A stretch of 64,000 bases of DNA from Benincasa hispida (taxonomy: Eukaryota > Streptophyta > Magnoliopsida > Cucurbitales > Cucurbitaceae): positions 60,931,371 to 60,995,370 of the forward strand of contig NC_052353.1 in the NCBI RefSeq assembly GCF_009727055.1. The letters are read 5' to 3'. Made by a program: the position numbers and the translations under genes. The first letter of the stretch is position 1, and the number at the start of each line of letters is the position of its first letter. Of this stretch, positions 1-11,406 are shown piece after piece. Under the pieces are notes generated by a model. The model saw only the letters and a program-made list of their open reading frames with translations. It searched no databases and was not told the origin of the DNA.

Positions 1-995
1 ACTTAATCATTCAGCATAAACATATGAAGCATGTAGCAAACCATCGAGAGGTGTGCGTTACGCGGGTATTGTGAGAAAATTCTTTTTGCTTAGTGTGAGG
101 CTATAACAACGCTTGTCTATGAGCTAATCAGCGGCGACTAACTGCCTGAGAGGGTAAGTAGTGGAACGCATTAAGCAAAGTAAGCAGTGTTCCTAGAGAT
201 AGGAATAATCTTATGTCAACCATGCTTTATGTGATTACCTTGTCTTATGAGCACATCATTCATCATTTGAGCATACTTGAGAAAGTGATCTCAAAACCAA
301 ATCTAGGCTTGAGAGAGTTAGATTGGAACGCATAAGCAATAAGAGAAGCTTAGGAATAAGTTCTGTTTGTTATTACACAACGTATGCACCCTATAGATAG
401 GATATGAAAGTATGCGGTCACATTGCATACGTCCAGAAGTAGAATACAATGGTATGCGTCACTTTGTTCATGTGTGGGAGCGAATGAGCAAGAATAGAGA
501 CTTAGACATAAGTCTTATCGACACTATCACATATGCATCGCATGTGTCTTAGTCAATTGTGTATAGCATTATCGCATAACTTGCACTGGCTGGGGTTACC
601 CTTGCGATCAAGCTTATTGATGTGGTGAAGTCATCCCCTCCAGCATTTTATTTATTTTTCCATACACCTTATTACGCATTAACAGTTGTCGTGTCTCTAA
701 CTTTCATAGTCATACTTCCATTGCTTAATCTGTTTAGTTAGGAGTAGGAGTAGCACATAGCCCTTAAACTTCAATATTCTTTTATTCTTTTCCGCAATAC
801 ATTACTTCATAACATTTAGCTACAAGTCCCTGAGTTCGACCTCGGATCATCACGAGAAACTTGCGATCTCGTTATACTTGGCGAGAGAGCAAGAAAACTT
901 GTGGTAGGAACGCATGGTCATTAGACGCATATTGCATATCCCTTAGTCCAATGCATGACCAACGACGCATGGAGAACGAACAAAGAACGCATGTT
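1..995 (+). mobile_element. Family B Athila-like LTR, 3' part, truncated by window edge
   Basis: This stretch is the reverse complement of 1,536-2,531 over nearly its whole length; for example 594-620 pairs with 1,911-1,937. The partner is a minus-strand LTR with a recognisable primer-binding site, so this copy is an LTR read in the plus direction. Its 5' end lies outside the window. It ends about 50 bp short of the partner LTR's 3' end. It has no coding potential. Short GCGT/ATGCG words recur throughout, as in the other family B copies. Confidence 0.7.
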
Positions 996-1454
996 CAAAA
1001 GAGAATTCAAAAGGATAATGCATAAAAGATAACAAGAAAAGAACCTTGGAGTAGAGTAACACTTGCGACCATACTTTAGAATTCATGCTGTCAAAGCCAT
1101 ACATTGAGTGATGGAGAGGATTCTTTCGTTAAAACTATGCACCGAGGAGAATTATTGTCGCACCTACAAGGAGAGAACGCACACCACCTCCAAGAAAGCA
1201 GTCGCAAATCCAAAATAACAATAATCAAAATAAACTAAACTAGAAAAGCAGGTTAAAGATAGGGTGGTCGTCACGTGCTTATAACTGCTTTCAGCTCATG
1301 CGACAGATAGCCTTTCTATCTCAGGGTCAATACTGGCTTTCGACGCATTGCCTACACTTCAAATATTGTTTGCAACTTGATCGCATAAGCTACAATACTC
1401 CCAAGGCAAACAAGGTGTCTGCGAAAACACAAAACTCAACAAACTATTAGCTGC
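996..1454 (-). mobile_element. Athila-like internal leader between inverted LTRs
   Basis: This is the unpaired spacer of the palindrome. Read on the minus strand it directly follows the primer-binding site at 1,459-1,476, so it should be the untranslated leader upstream of gag. No ORF longer than 60 codons and no gag motif is present. It stops where the plus-strand LTR copy begins, so the element is broken here. Confidence 0.5.
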
Positions 1455-1458
1455 CAAG

Positions 1459-1476
1459 TCCTCGACAACGGCGCCA
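1459..1476 (-). other. Primer-binding site, tRNA-Asp type
   Basis: On the minus strand this reads TGGCGCCGTTGTCGAGGA. It matches the 3' end of plant tRNA-Asp (complement TGGCGCCGTTGCCGGGGA) at 16 of 18 positions. A tRNA-Asp primer is characteristic of Athila-type Ty3/gypsy elements. It lies 9 bp beyond the CA end of the LTR at 1,486-2,917 and fixes that LTR's orientation as minus. Confidence 0.8.
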
Positions 1477-1485
1477 AAAACTTAA

Positions 1486-2917
1486 TGCGTGGAAAATGGA
1501 GTGAATAAATATATGCGTTCATCTTATGATATACGTTCGTTCTCCATGCGTCGCTGGTCATGTGTTGGACTAAGGGATATGCAATATGCGTCTAAGAATC
1601 TATGCGATGACCATGCATTCCTGCCACAAGTTTTCTTGCTCTCTCGCCAAGTATAACGAGATCACAAGTTTCTCAAGGTGATCCGAGGTCGAACTCAGGG
1701 ACTTGTATATAAATGTTGTGAAGTGGTTTTTGCGGCGAAGAATAAAAGAATAATGAAGTTTAAGGGCTATGTGCTACTCCTACTCCTAACTATACAGATT
1801 AAGCAATGGAAGTATGACTATGAGAGTTGGTAAGGACACGACAACTGTTAACTAGTAATAGGATGCATGGAAAAATAGATAAAATGGTGGAGGGGATGAC
1901 TTCACCGCATCAATAAGCTTGATCACAAGGGTAACCCTAGGTAGCACAAGTTATGCGATCATGCTATACACAATTGTCTAGGATGCATAAGATGCATATG
2001 CGGTAGTATCGATAGGACTTATATCTAAGTCTCTATTCTTGCTCATGCAATCTAACACATAAACAAGGTGACTGCATACCAACGTATCGTACTTCTGGAC
2101 GTATGCGATGTGATCGCATACTATCATATCCTATCTATAGGGTGCATGCGATGTGTAATAGCAAATAGAACTTATGTCTAAGTCTCTACTCTTGCTTATG
2201 CGATCTAATCTAACTCTCTCAAGCCTAGATTTGGTCTTTAGACTACTCTCTCAAGTATGTCCAAATGATGAATGATGCACTCATAAGACAAAATAATCAT
2301 ATAAAGCATGGTTGAAATAAGATTATTCCTATCTCTAGGAACACTACTTACTTTGCTTAGTGAGTTCCACTACTTACCCTCTCAGGCAGTTAGTTGCCAT
2401 TGATCAGCTCATAGACAAGCATTGCGGCCGCTCATAGACAAGTGTTGCTACAGCCTCACACTAAGCAAAGAGGATTTTCTCACAATACTCGCGCAACACA
2501 CACCTCTCGGTGGTTTGATACTCTCGAGGTATGCGTTCATGCTTGGTTTCCGAAGTACTATCGCATTCCACCACCCTTGCGTTCATCCTTCTATTATGGT
2601 TATTACTCTGTAGCCGCAACCTCTATGCGATGGACGCATGCTGTTAATGGTCGCAACATCCATGCGCCGAATGTACGCGATCACCCTTGCGATGGACTGG
2701 GATTCACCGCATGCGACTGATTCCTGCAATAGCTACAAAAATAGACATTTGGACGCAGAATAATGCATAATAGAGGGTTAGCCAAGATTTTCAATGCTGA
2801 TCAACGCGAGCTCACTTTTCACATGAATTCTTAGTATAATCACCGCATATTCTACTTGTCAGCCCTCATAATTCTAAATAAAAGGCTTATAATAACTTGC
2901 ATTTCTACTAGTTATCA
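1486..2917 (-). mobile_element. Family B Athila-like LTR (copy B1)
   Basis: Read on the minus strand, the LTR starts with TGATAACTAG at 2,917 and ends ...CGCA at 1,486, followed by a tRNA-Asp primer-binding site. The first bases form an imperfect hairpin with a GAAA loop that is shared by all family A and B LTRs here. Compared with copy B2 (25,528-27,390) it lacks a block corresponding to roughly 26,400-27,000, at the junction near 2,540. ORFs at 2,422-2,720 are chance readings inside the LTR. Confidence 0.75.
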
Positions 2918-3251
2918 ATAACCTAAATAGGTCTGTAGTATAAGGATTAAGGAGAGATACATGATCCTGGTGACATTATGGATACAGCCAGCTTTGTAGA
3001 GGTTTGCAAGTGGTGTAAACTACTACAGATGGTAGATCTTGTCCATTCATGTGGAGACGTGCGGTGGGGGTGTCCCATACAAAGAGTTTGTATAAGACTT
3101 GGACTACGAGATGACTAGACTCTGTATATAACGCCATTGATACTAGAGACTTACATCTCACCTAAACGACCATAGGTGACACGACCTCAATCCTAAGTGT
3201 TTTGGGAACTTCTGTCTTTGCAGCTGGTCCTTTTATTAGTATGGGTGAGAG
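2918..3251 (+). mobile_element. Copia-type LTR fragment
   Basis: The segment is similar, as reverse complement, to 28,450-28,785. Shared phrases include CTGTAGTATAAGGATTAAGG, the GATCCTGGTGACA block and the CACCTAAACGACCATAGGTG block. The same layout is found in the complete LTR at 33,785-35,689. It starts abruptly at the end of LTR B1 and diverges after 3,251, so both ends are broken. Confidence 0.6.
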
Positions 3252-3279
3252 GCCATCAAGTATTCTATATTTTTATTAA

Positions 3280-3515
3280 TGGCATTGAGTAATCGATTAT
3301 AATCAACCATCAGTAATGCATTGAGTAAATGCTAGTGAATGCTATCGAGTAATCAAGCATTGAGTAATCGAGTAAATTGATATTGAGTATAATCGAGTAA
3401 GGGTCATCGACCATCGAGTAATTACCAAAAAGGCCATCGAGTAAATGCTATCGGGTAATCAAACATTGAGTATCGAGTAAAGGATCATCGTGCATCGAGT
3501 ATTGAGTTAAAGATA
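3280..3515. repeat. Degenerate ATCGAGTAA minisatellite
   Basis: The motif ATCGAGTAA and variants (ATTGAGTAA, ATCGGGTAA, ATTGAGTAT) recur more than ten times with spacers of irregular length, such as AATGCT and AAGGGTCATCG. Copy spacing is not constant, so this is an eroded array. Similar CGAGT-rich words occur near 29,600-29,700 in a copia LTR, which suggests the array arose in LTR sequence. Confidence 0.7.
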
Positions 3516-3529
3516 GAATGCTCTCTTTT

Positions 3530-4772
3530 TGCTGCAAAAACTCGATGCGTTGCAAGGCTTCAAATTTTGATGTGATTCATCCCATGCACCTTGCGCAATC
3601 AAGCGTCAGCACAACATTGCAACGTTAGCCTAACGCTTCTTAGATTTTCTACGATTTAGAGTTGCAACACTGGCCTTGGCGTTGTGACACTATGTCTGCA
3701 ACTATAAGTAGTTTTCTTTCACTTTTGCTGAAAGAGGAAAGCACGATTTCGATGGAGGTTGGAATTTCTCTCTATATCAATTAGTCTCTATGGTAATTTT
3801 GTTTCCTACCTAGGTTAGATTTTGTTTTCTTTTTTATTGTAATCAATAACTTGTAATTCTTCATGAATTTGTTTATGGATTTGTGAAGTAATTCAATCTT
3901 GTTTCTATTTGAAGAGTTCTTGCAAATTCTTTTGAGTTTTCTACTTTTATTTATTATTAGCAATCTTAATTTGAGCATTCTTGAATCCATTTTTAATTCT
4001 TGAAGCATGTTGAATGATTTATAGCTTGAATTTGTCTAGCCTAGATGCTTAGTTTTGTCACATTCACTCATGATTCAATACGTTACTTTTAATATGTTCG
4101 ATAGAATGTCTAGCCAAGATCACTAAGAGGCAATATTAATTGTGTGTTGAATGGCTGACTAACCTAGGATGCACTAATTACTAGATTTGGAGAAAATTCA
4201 GTTAATTGAGTAAGCTATCTTAACAATTAATCGACGCAATTGAATTCTAGAACTGAATGCTCGTGTTTTCTCTTCTATACGGCGGCTAAGGAACCCAATA
4301 GAGGTAGAAGCATGTAGATAGATTAGGGTTAGGGCTATCCTATCTTAATCGTTGACAGGACGCTTTCTTGACTAGGTTATGCTAGTTGTCCGCCATTGTA
4401 GAGACTAGTTTAATCTAGATTAAGTAAGTAGTTGCTTGCTTAATCGAATTATGAATTAAATTTGTAGAATTCAATAATATGAATTGCAATGAACTTCTAA
4501 CTTAGATTAGAAGCAAGATTGTTCTAAACTTGGTTACAACTATCCTTTATCTTTTGATTTTTAGCATATTTCTTGTCTTAATCAAAACCCCTTGTTTTAT
4601 AGCTTTCATAGTTAAGCTTGGTTAAGGAAAGGATTAAATAACATTTCCATATGGATCAACCTCTTACTTCCACTTTAACTACGAGTTAGTTAGGTTATTG
4701 TTCGAGCTTTATAAATGTTGTTTGTTTCGGGTTAGGTAGAACTAACGACATCTACTTAGCTGTCGGACAAAA
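3530..4772 (+). mobile_element. Probable LTR of an unclassified gypsy element
   Basis: No ORF is present. The region is AT-rich and directly precedes a degenerate primer-binding site at 4,773-4,790, which suggests LTR and leader sequence of a plus-strand gypsy element. I cannot define the LTR start. No second copy is present in the window, so the assignment rests on position and on the primer-site match only. Confidence 0.35.
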
Positions 4773-4790
4773 TGGCACAGTTTTCGGGGA
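4773..4790 (+). other. Degenerate tRNA-Asp-type primer-binding site
   Basis: TGGCACAGTTTTCGGGGA matches the tRNA-Asp primer complement at about 13 of 18 bases, with TGGC at one end and CGGGGA at the other conserved. It would mark the LTR to internal boundary of a third tRNA-Asp-primed element. Confidence 0.4.
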
Positions 4791-7690
4791 AATGGCTAAC
4801 CATTTAATTTTTTTTCTTAGTTAAACTTATCTAGCAAACTTTGAAACACCAAAAATATTTTCTTCTTTTTGTGTCTACTTGTCTTAATGGCGGATACGAA
4901 CATCTATTTTGCACTTTGAGCAATGTATACAGGCTATAAAAAAGAACAAGAGGTAAGGGAATTTAATGCACTTAAGAGTGAAATAAATGAACTAACCTCT
5001 CTTTTCTGAGTTGTGCTTACTGAACAGATACACGTTTCGCATGGTCCTGAATACGAATACTACCCAACTTGGGACGAGCCCGCTCAAATTCCATCATCGA
5101 TACTGTCTTCTTATACCAATATAGGTAATTTCTCAAAAAATTTAGTTGATGAACTTTTTAACTACTTTTCTGAGTTTGAACCATCGAGTTTCCAATAGAA
5201 TGGTTTTATTATGGACATGAAGTCAGAGCCGACGTTCAAAATTTGTGTGACCTCGTTGCCCAGATTACCAATTCGGTTAGGAGAATCGAGGAGTCTTGGG
5301 AAGATACATTTTCTGAGAACACTGAGTTGAGCGGTGGAGGAATTTACATCGGCAATCCAGTCGAGCCATCGATTCTTCGAAATTTCTATCAAGGTAAGAC
5401 ATTTTATTTAGAAATGTGTGAACTTGCTATGGCTTTTCTGATTATGAGTAGGATTCAATTGAGTTTCACCTGGAGACTCAAGCCTCCATGCCAGTTGATG
5501 TCCATCAAACCCCTGAACTTGCACACTTCATGCTTACATTGGAGAACATGACACCAAAGATGATCTAATTGAGGAGTTTCCTTGGACCAACAGTGAAGAT
5601 GATGTTTAGCCCACGCCATATTTAGAACAAGTAAGTAGGGATAAGTATGAGCCCACACCATAATTTAAGGAATCTCAGGTAAAACAGTTAGAGGCTTCCA
5701 AGCCTAGAACCCTACTTCGTCCTAGAATTTCTTGTATCTTCGATTATTGCTCATATTTTCCTTATGAGTCAGAGTCTGTTGTTGAGTCTTTTCTTTTTTT
5801 CGACTCTTTTGGGTCATTTGAGTCTTTTGATTCTTTCTTTTTCTCTTTTTGACCAAATATTATAAAATCTAAATTCGACTTGTCTGGTTCTCATAAGAGG
5901 ATGAGTTCTCTTATAGCCCTTCTAGGCTATATAGATTAATCCAAGAGAGGATCGAAGAAATATGGGAATTTTTATGTACCTTGAAAAGCATAAAAGACGG
6001 ATCGCGTCAAGCAATCGACGTAAAAAATTCGCCCTTCCTAGAGGTAGCCAGGTGTAAAAAATAAAACAACTTTTATTCGCTTTCTTTTATTAGCTTTCTA
6101 GAATTATAAATAGACTAACTTTCTTCTTTTTCTTGTAGATTTTCTTTTCCTTTCGTTTTTTTTTCTTTTCTCTTTTCTCTAGGAACAACAAAAATGAAAG
6201 AAAAGAAAAAATTTGATGCAGGAAAAGAACATCAAAACAACAAAACAAATAAAGAAAATTTCTACCACCACCCATTGCGCGAAATCAAGGGAATTTTAGT
6301 TTTATAAAAATTGAGGACAATGTTTAGTTTTAAGTTGGGGTGGGATACATTGCATGTTTTTATCATTTTCTTTTAGGGTCGTAAAAATGAGACTTACAAA
6401 AAATTTTGCTCTATTATCTCTATTATCTTTGCATATCTGGAACCCTTGAACACCTGAGCTTGGGTTATGTGGATTTTATGATCTTGATGAAATATATCTT
6501 GATTAGGCTCTATTACATTTTTATGGCATTCTTTTTTATTCTCTTAAAAAATACAATATCATTATCTTGACATTTTTCCTTTTTAATGACTTACTTTTGC
6601 TTTCAATGCATTTTTCATTACTTTGTATGTTCATTCATTCAAGAATAACATTCACTTTGTTTGCCATGATCATTTGTTTTTCTCAATCTTTTGATTCTTA
6701 TCAATGAACTTTGATGACATATTCTCTCAAGCAATGATACAAATCAATTTTAAACTTCTTCAAATATTTTCTTACAAAATTTCTAAACTCATTTTTCAAA
6801 AAAATCTTTCTTTTTCTTTTAACTTCATAAAAAAAAATTGAATACTTAGTCTTTAGATTTATTTAGAATCTCAAACTCTTTGAAATGACATATCTACTTA
6901 ATTTTCTTTATCACCCCGATAAGAAAAATTTGGCCTAAGAACAACCATCTGGTTTTAGAGATAAGTCTAGACAAAGAGGATAAAAAAAGGGCCTAGTGTT
7001 TTAAGTAATAAAAAAAATTGCTAGTACAAAAAAAAAAAAGAAGAAAATTTGCAAAATTAACATAACCTTCACTAACACGTGTGTGTGTGCATGGATAAAG
7101 GTGAAAAGAGCTACCACCATCATGTTAGTTAGGGCCCACAAGAAAAGAGCGATAGGTTCCCTGTGGTGTGAGTGTGAAAGCTATCCCACTAGGTAAAAAA
7201 AATGTCATTTACATTTTGTGTGTGTGAGTTTAAAAAGCACCTCTGTCCTAGAATTGTCTCTCTTTTTTGCAAGATAGGTATACTATAGACCGATAACTAA
7301 GTCAGTGTAGGCAAAGAGGAATTGAGAGTTGGATATAACCTTTCTACTAGTTTTAGCCTTTAAATAAACTAAAATTGAGTAGTCTCTTCTTTTATGGATT
7401 TACAAGAAAAAGACGTTTTCTTTTCAAAAATAGACTTCAATTCTTTGTTAGAAAATTTTTAAAATTTGTACCATTCGTTTGCTTGATTGTTGAAAAGAGA
7501 GATATGAATCAAATGTTTGAGTAAACCATATAAGACATAATAATATTTTTGAATGAGTTCTCTAAATGAATGCACATTTGATATTCATGTTTTTGCTTGA
7601 ATGTATGCATATTTCTAGTTTAGACTTCCTCGGGACGACCAAGAGTTATATTGGGGGTATTTTGTTAGGTCTTTAAAAGATGTATATTTT
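4791..7690 (+). mobile_element. Decayed gypsy internal region without recognisable pol
   Basis: The stretch contains only short broken ORFs (for example 5,013-5,198 and 5,243-5,551) with no domain I recognise, and several purine or pyrimidine tracts. TTGAGGACAATG followed by AAGTTGGGGTGGGA near 6,310-6,345, and ATTGGGGGTATTTTG near 7,650, look like polypurine tracts of plant gypsy elements. After the second one, about 30 bp beginning TGTTAGGTC may be the start of its 3' LTR. The family A element begins at 7,691 and interrupts it. Confidence 0.4.
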
Positions 7691-9634
7691 TGATAACTTG
7701 TAGAAATACAAGTTATTTATAGTGCTTTATTTAGATATTGCAGTTAACAGAGTGGAACGTTGCGTCAATTGTATGGAAATTGGCTAAGAAATACAATAAT
7801 TATAAATTGTTGTCAATACACCCACTAACACCATTGCGATGGTAGAAAAGAATATTTCAAGTCTTTTTTGCAGGGAATCCAATCACTGTATGCGTTCACG
7901 ACTCAAGAGAAAAAGATTAACGCATCTACGTCGCATTGCGCCCATAATTCAAGAATGAATAGACGATCAACGCAATGATGACACATGTGACAACCGATCC
8001 AGAGCTGAACTTCAACCGCATGCGGTAATAAAAAACAACACCTCATGCGGGAACACGATCAAAAGATGCAAATGAGCAACACAATCATGGAGGATTTTGA
8101 CACGTGTATAACTAACCGTTGTACATCTTCGGCGGATTGATTGCATAACAGAAGGAATATTTATTCCACCATTCTCGAAATTTCCATAACAATAAAGTGG
8201 GGACCATACGGCAGAGAATCAGAGCATTCATCTATAAATACCCTCAAAGAATTCACTGAAAAAATATACTTGATACGGGATAATTGATACGAGGCTATTG
8301 AGAGAGAGGTTGATTTGAGTGCTGATTGGAGAAGATTCGGGAAGAAAAGAGACAAGGCCGAGAGGTAAGTCTCAGGGCGAATCATTCCAAATCCCCATCG
8401 TAAAGCTCTATACCTAGATCAACTCTACCAGTTGAGCAAGCCTGAGAGGGAAGCTCATCCTTCTGTTCACTCCATCTACGCTGGCAAGCAATCTCTCCAT
8501 CCAGATCTGTGTCAAGACATTGGCACTCTTCTGTATCTGTTTCTCACTCTTATTCATCAATTGTATTTCATCTTCTTAGTCTAAATCATTCACAACCATG
8601 TATCAGACGATTGATTTTATAATTAAATATCATGATCACTTTCATTTCCACATTTCTGTCTATTTTCGTTCCTCCATTAATCGCTTTCTCCATGATGTTT
8701 TCTTAATCCTGTGGTGATTAATATGAATTAAACAAGTACCTTAATTCATGCTAAAAAGATAAAGATGTTTAGCTAAAGCATGCTAGATGGCATCTTCACC
8801 TGTGAGAGCAAAAGTGAAGATGCCATTTGATCTGTCGAGAGAAGGTTAGAAGAATGCGTTAACTAAAGCAAGAGGTACTTCCAGAGATGGAAGCAACCTT
8901 GCGTTCACTACGTTCGTCCCTGTTTCACCACAGAGATGTGGGAAATGCGGCCGATCACCGAGAGGTACACGCCAAGGGAAAGCGGAACCGTACTTATATC
9001 TTTAACGCAATTAAGAAACTTGCGCTGTTTATATTAATTATCCTTTCTCTTTCTGCTTCGCACATAAGCCTTGCCACCGCATAACACGACCTTTGTATAA
9101 TCTTCACAGTCAGTCCCAACCTCGGTATCTTGTATCATGTAACCTGTATCTTGTATCATCATAGCTTAGGTTTATTTTATCGGACTTTACTTTTATCGCA
9201 ATTTACTTTATTATCGCATTTTTATCGCTTATCTTTACTTTACTGCACAATTTACTTTATCACATTTTTAAATACCTGTACACACACTTTTATTAAATTG
9301 AAAAACCCCCGGTCGCATATATCACAAACGTTACACAATCAACCTAAAGCAATCCTTGTGTTCGACCTCGGATCACACTGAGAAACTTGCGGTGGAATTA
9401 TACTTGGTTCCAACGCAAGAAAACTTGTGACAACGCACATCATACTACAAGAACATTCATTAATAATGCATACATCTAGAAGTAGTATCGGATTTCATCG
9501 CAATCATCCATGCGTTGTATGACATAAGAAGATTAATTTTATTCATTCATATTCATAATTGTCCACATGCTTAAAATAGAAGCATCAATTTTTATGTCAA
9601 CAAGTTTATGGAATCATCGCATTTTATGTCATCA
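7691..9634 (+). mobile_element. Family A Athila-like 5' LTR (element A1)
   Basis: The 1,944-bp LTR begins TGATAACTTG, forms a perfect 10-bp hairpin with a GAAA loop at its start, and ends CATCA six bases before a tRNA-Asp primer-binding site. It is similar to 11,407-12,901 (plus), to the reverse complement of 21,115-22,974, and over its first part to 25,160-25,527. A 14-bp phrase around CAAGTTTATGG is duplicated just before the end (9,601 and 9,633). LTRs of this size are usual for Athila-type elements. Confidence 0.85.
8233..8240 (+). promoter_or_regulatory. LTR TATA box (TATAAATA)
   Basis: TATAAATA sits inside the LTR in a block (ATTCATCTATAAATACC) that is conserved at 11,949-11,956 and, inverted, at 22,426-22,433. 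Conservation between LTR copies supports it as the element's core promoter. Confidence 0.6.
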
Positions 9635-9640
9635 AGTTTA

Positions 9641-9658
9641 TGGTGCCGTTGCCGGGGA
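9641..9658 (+). other. Primer-binding site, tRNA-Asp type (element A1)
   Basis: TGGTGCCGTTGCCGGGGA matches the tRNA-Asp 3' end complement at 17 of 18 positions. It sets the boundary between LTR and internal region of element A1. Confidence 0.85.
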
Positions 9659-9784
9659 TTTGTTAACGGTTATTGTTTGAGAACGTTTGTAGTATGTGCA
9701 GGATAGATCTCTTTATACTGGCTGTTTATCGCGAAGAGCAGTCTGACGGCTTATGAGTACTGGAGTGATCCAGAAATTTTAAGC

Positions 9785-10092
9785 TGACCTAGAGATCAGG
9801 TGTATTTTTCGCGCAGGAGCACATCAGGACCAGATTAAACACCGAAACTTCAAGATCTATAGTTGCAGAGAATGCAAGGTGCAACGCATTCCCCATAACT
9901 GGTGTGATTCCCAAAAGAAGTAGATCAGCTTTCTTCCCGTATACATTGCGGGATGAGACTAGGAAAGGAGCAATGTCCCTAACGACATTGGGCAGGCAAG
10001 CTGGACCGCCTACAGAGATGTGGATTGCGTTAATCAAGAGAACACTATCTTTCGGTCCATGTCTCACATCTATATTTAAATGTTTTCTTTAA
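9785..10092 (+). pseudogene. Athila gag fragment of element A1
   Basis: After a leader that resembles the one of the minus-strand element A2 (20,900-21,090 reversed), the translation at 9,904-10,092 contains FPYTLRDE, followed by a diverged RKGAMSL. This matches FPYTLRDEAKRWAQSLE in the gag of element A2. Only this part of the capsid domain remains, followed directly by non-coding sequence. The element therefore carries no working gag and no pol, and would depend on proteins from another copy. Confidence 0.65.
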
Positions 10093-10399
10093 TTCTCATC
10101 TTTATGAATTTTTGAACTTTGTCTTTACTGCTTCATTTAATTTGTTTCATGACTTTATGAATTTGTTCTTCATTTACCGTCCTTGCATTTATTTCTGTAC
10201 TGTTTTAATTCCTTCTACTTTTCCATCATTAATGCATTATTCTTTAATTGGTGAATGATTGAGTAATGAGAAGAAATTTATTACTGCAAGTCATAGCAAT
10301 TTGCATTGATGAAAAAAAAATTATATAATAAAATAAAACACATTCAATATGCATGGCGATAATGGACGCATCTTGAACCAACAAGATACACTTTGCGTT
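10093..10399. mobile_element. A1 internal non-coding sequence
   Basis: AT-rich stretch between the gag fragment and the minisatellite block. No ORF or motif is visible. Parts resemble the minus strand of 14,700-15,400, the 3' non-coding region of element A2. Confidence 0.4.
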
Positions 10400-10625
10400 C
10401 ACCCAACCCTAATGCATTGCACTGAGGGGTGTGTTGCGCACGCGTGTGTCCTTTGCTCGTCCTTAGAAAAATGCACTATGTTGAGGTAGTGTTGCACTGT
10501 TAGCAATACCGTGCGCCCGATCCTCCAAAAATGCATTTAGCTGATGGGTGTGTTGTGGGGATGCATGCGTTGTTGCCCGTCCTTTGCAAAGATGCATTTG
10601 CGTTGGTGAACACATTGCGTTAATC
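10400..10625 (+). repeat. Imperfect minisatellite in Athila 3' non-coding region
   Basis: About four diverged units of 50-70 bp share GCCCGTCCTTxxAAAAATGCA followed by a GTGTTGCG-rich stretch. The same array is present as reverse complement at 14,905-15,085 in element A2, so it is a structural part of the family's internal region. Confidence 0.6.
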
Positions 10626-10841
10626 TTTTCCTTGTGCCCATTCGAATAAAATATTAAAGATAATTCTTTTTGAAAAATTGAGAAGTCCAATCGTTCAGTA
10701 TTCCAAAGAAATGATGAGTCTGCAGACGAAAGGACGTTTACTCTGAAACCTCATAAATGAGGGGAGTTTAAACGGCGGGCCTTTTGAGTGTCGCGAGTCC
10801 TGCCACCGCAAAAAGAGCGTTGGGCTTACTAAGGCCCAACC

Positions 10842-11134
10842 TATAAAAAGGACTTTCCTCGTCTGTGAGCACACTTTGCCTCATTTGCAATCTGAAACCC
10901 TAGCACCCTTGCATATCGAGCTTTCTTCTTGCCTGAAACCCTAATGTTTTCCAGATTTCTTTCACCTCAGCATCCATGGCCAACCAAACTTCCCAACCTT
11001 TCGCTTCACCCTTAACACCTTCGACAGACAACTCTCCATGCGAGAGGCAACATTCCTTGTGGCTAGTCGCCGTCTTGCTGCTGAACCTCACATTGTTCTT
11101 AGAATCGCCGAAATACCCCAGCGGAACCCATTAG
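10842..11134 (+). CDS. Candidate internal promoter and start of the env-like ORF (broken)
   Basis: TATAAAA at 10,842-10,848 is followed 128 bp later by an ATG at 10,976 in ATCCATGGCC context. The ORF opens MANQTSQPFASPLTP and closes after 52 codons at 11,134. Shifting frame after about codon 25 gives a longer reading (VASRRLAAEP, then VLRIAEIPQRNPLAVRPLQF), so a frameshift probably broke a longer protein. Its position between gag remnant and 3' LTR is where Athila elements carry a third, env-like ORF. The later part of such an ORF is seen at 22,990-23,970. Function of the product is unknown, and expression from this TATA is inference. Confidence 0.4.
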
Positions 11135-11406
11135 CCGTCAGACCACTTCAGTTCAAGAGGGGGCAAAGCACTTAAAGCACCCCACTTCCAACTCTAGCAG
11201 TCTCCACTGAAAGCGAAAAGAAGAGACGAGATGACAATAGAGGTATTTTGAAAACATTCTGAGTAACTTGGAGAAAGGAGAAGAACTGCCCGAGGTGGGG
11301 TTGTAAACTAACCACTGCTTATGAAGGAGGTGACAGTGGTGATGACGGAGGAAGTGGTTAATGACGGAGGAAGGGTGGTGGCAGGGAATGGTGTGAAGAG
11401 GGAGAT

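Noticed and set aside
2422..2720. Two overlapping plus-strand ORFs of 63 and 92 codons
   Set aside because: They run antisense through a family B LTR. The homologous stretch at 27,700-28,050 has different frames open, so there is no coding conservation.
3280..3515. Regularly repeated motif suggesting a CRISPR array
   Set aside because: Repeat units are 9 bp, spacers are 0-20 bp and irregular, no cas genes exist and the DNA is eukaryotic.
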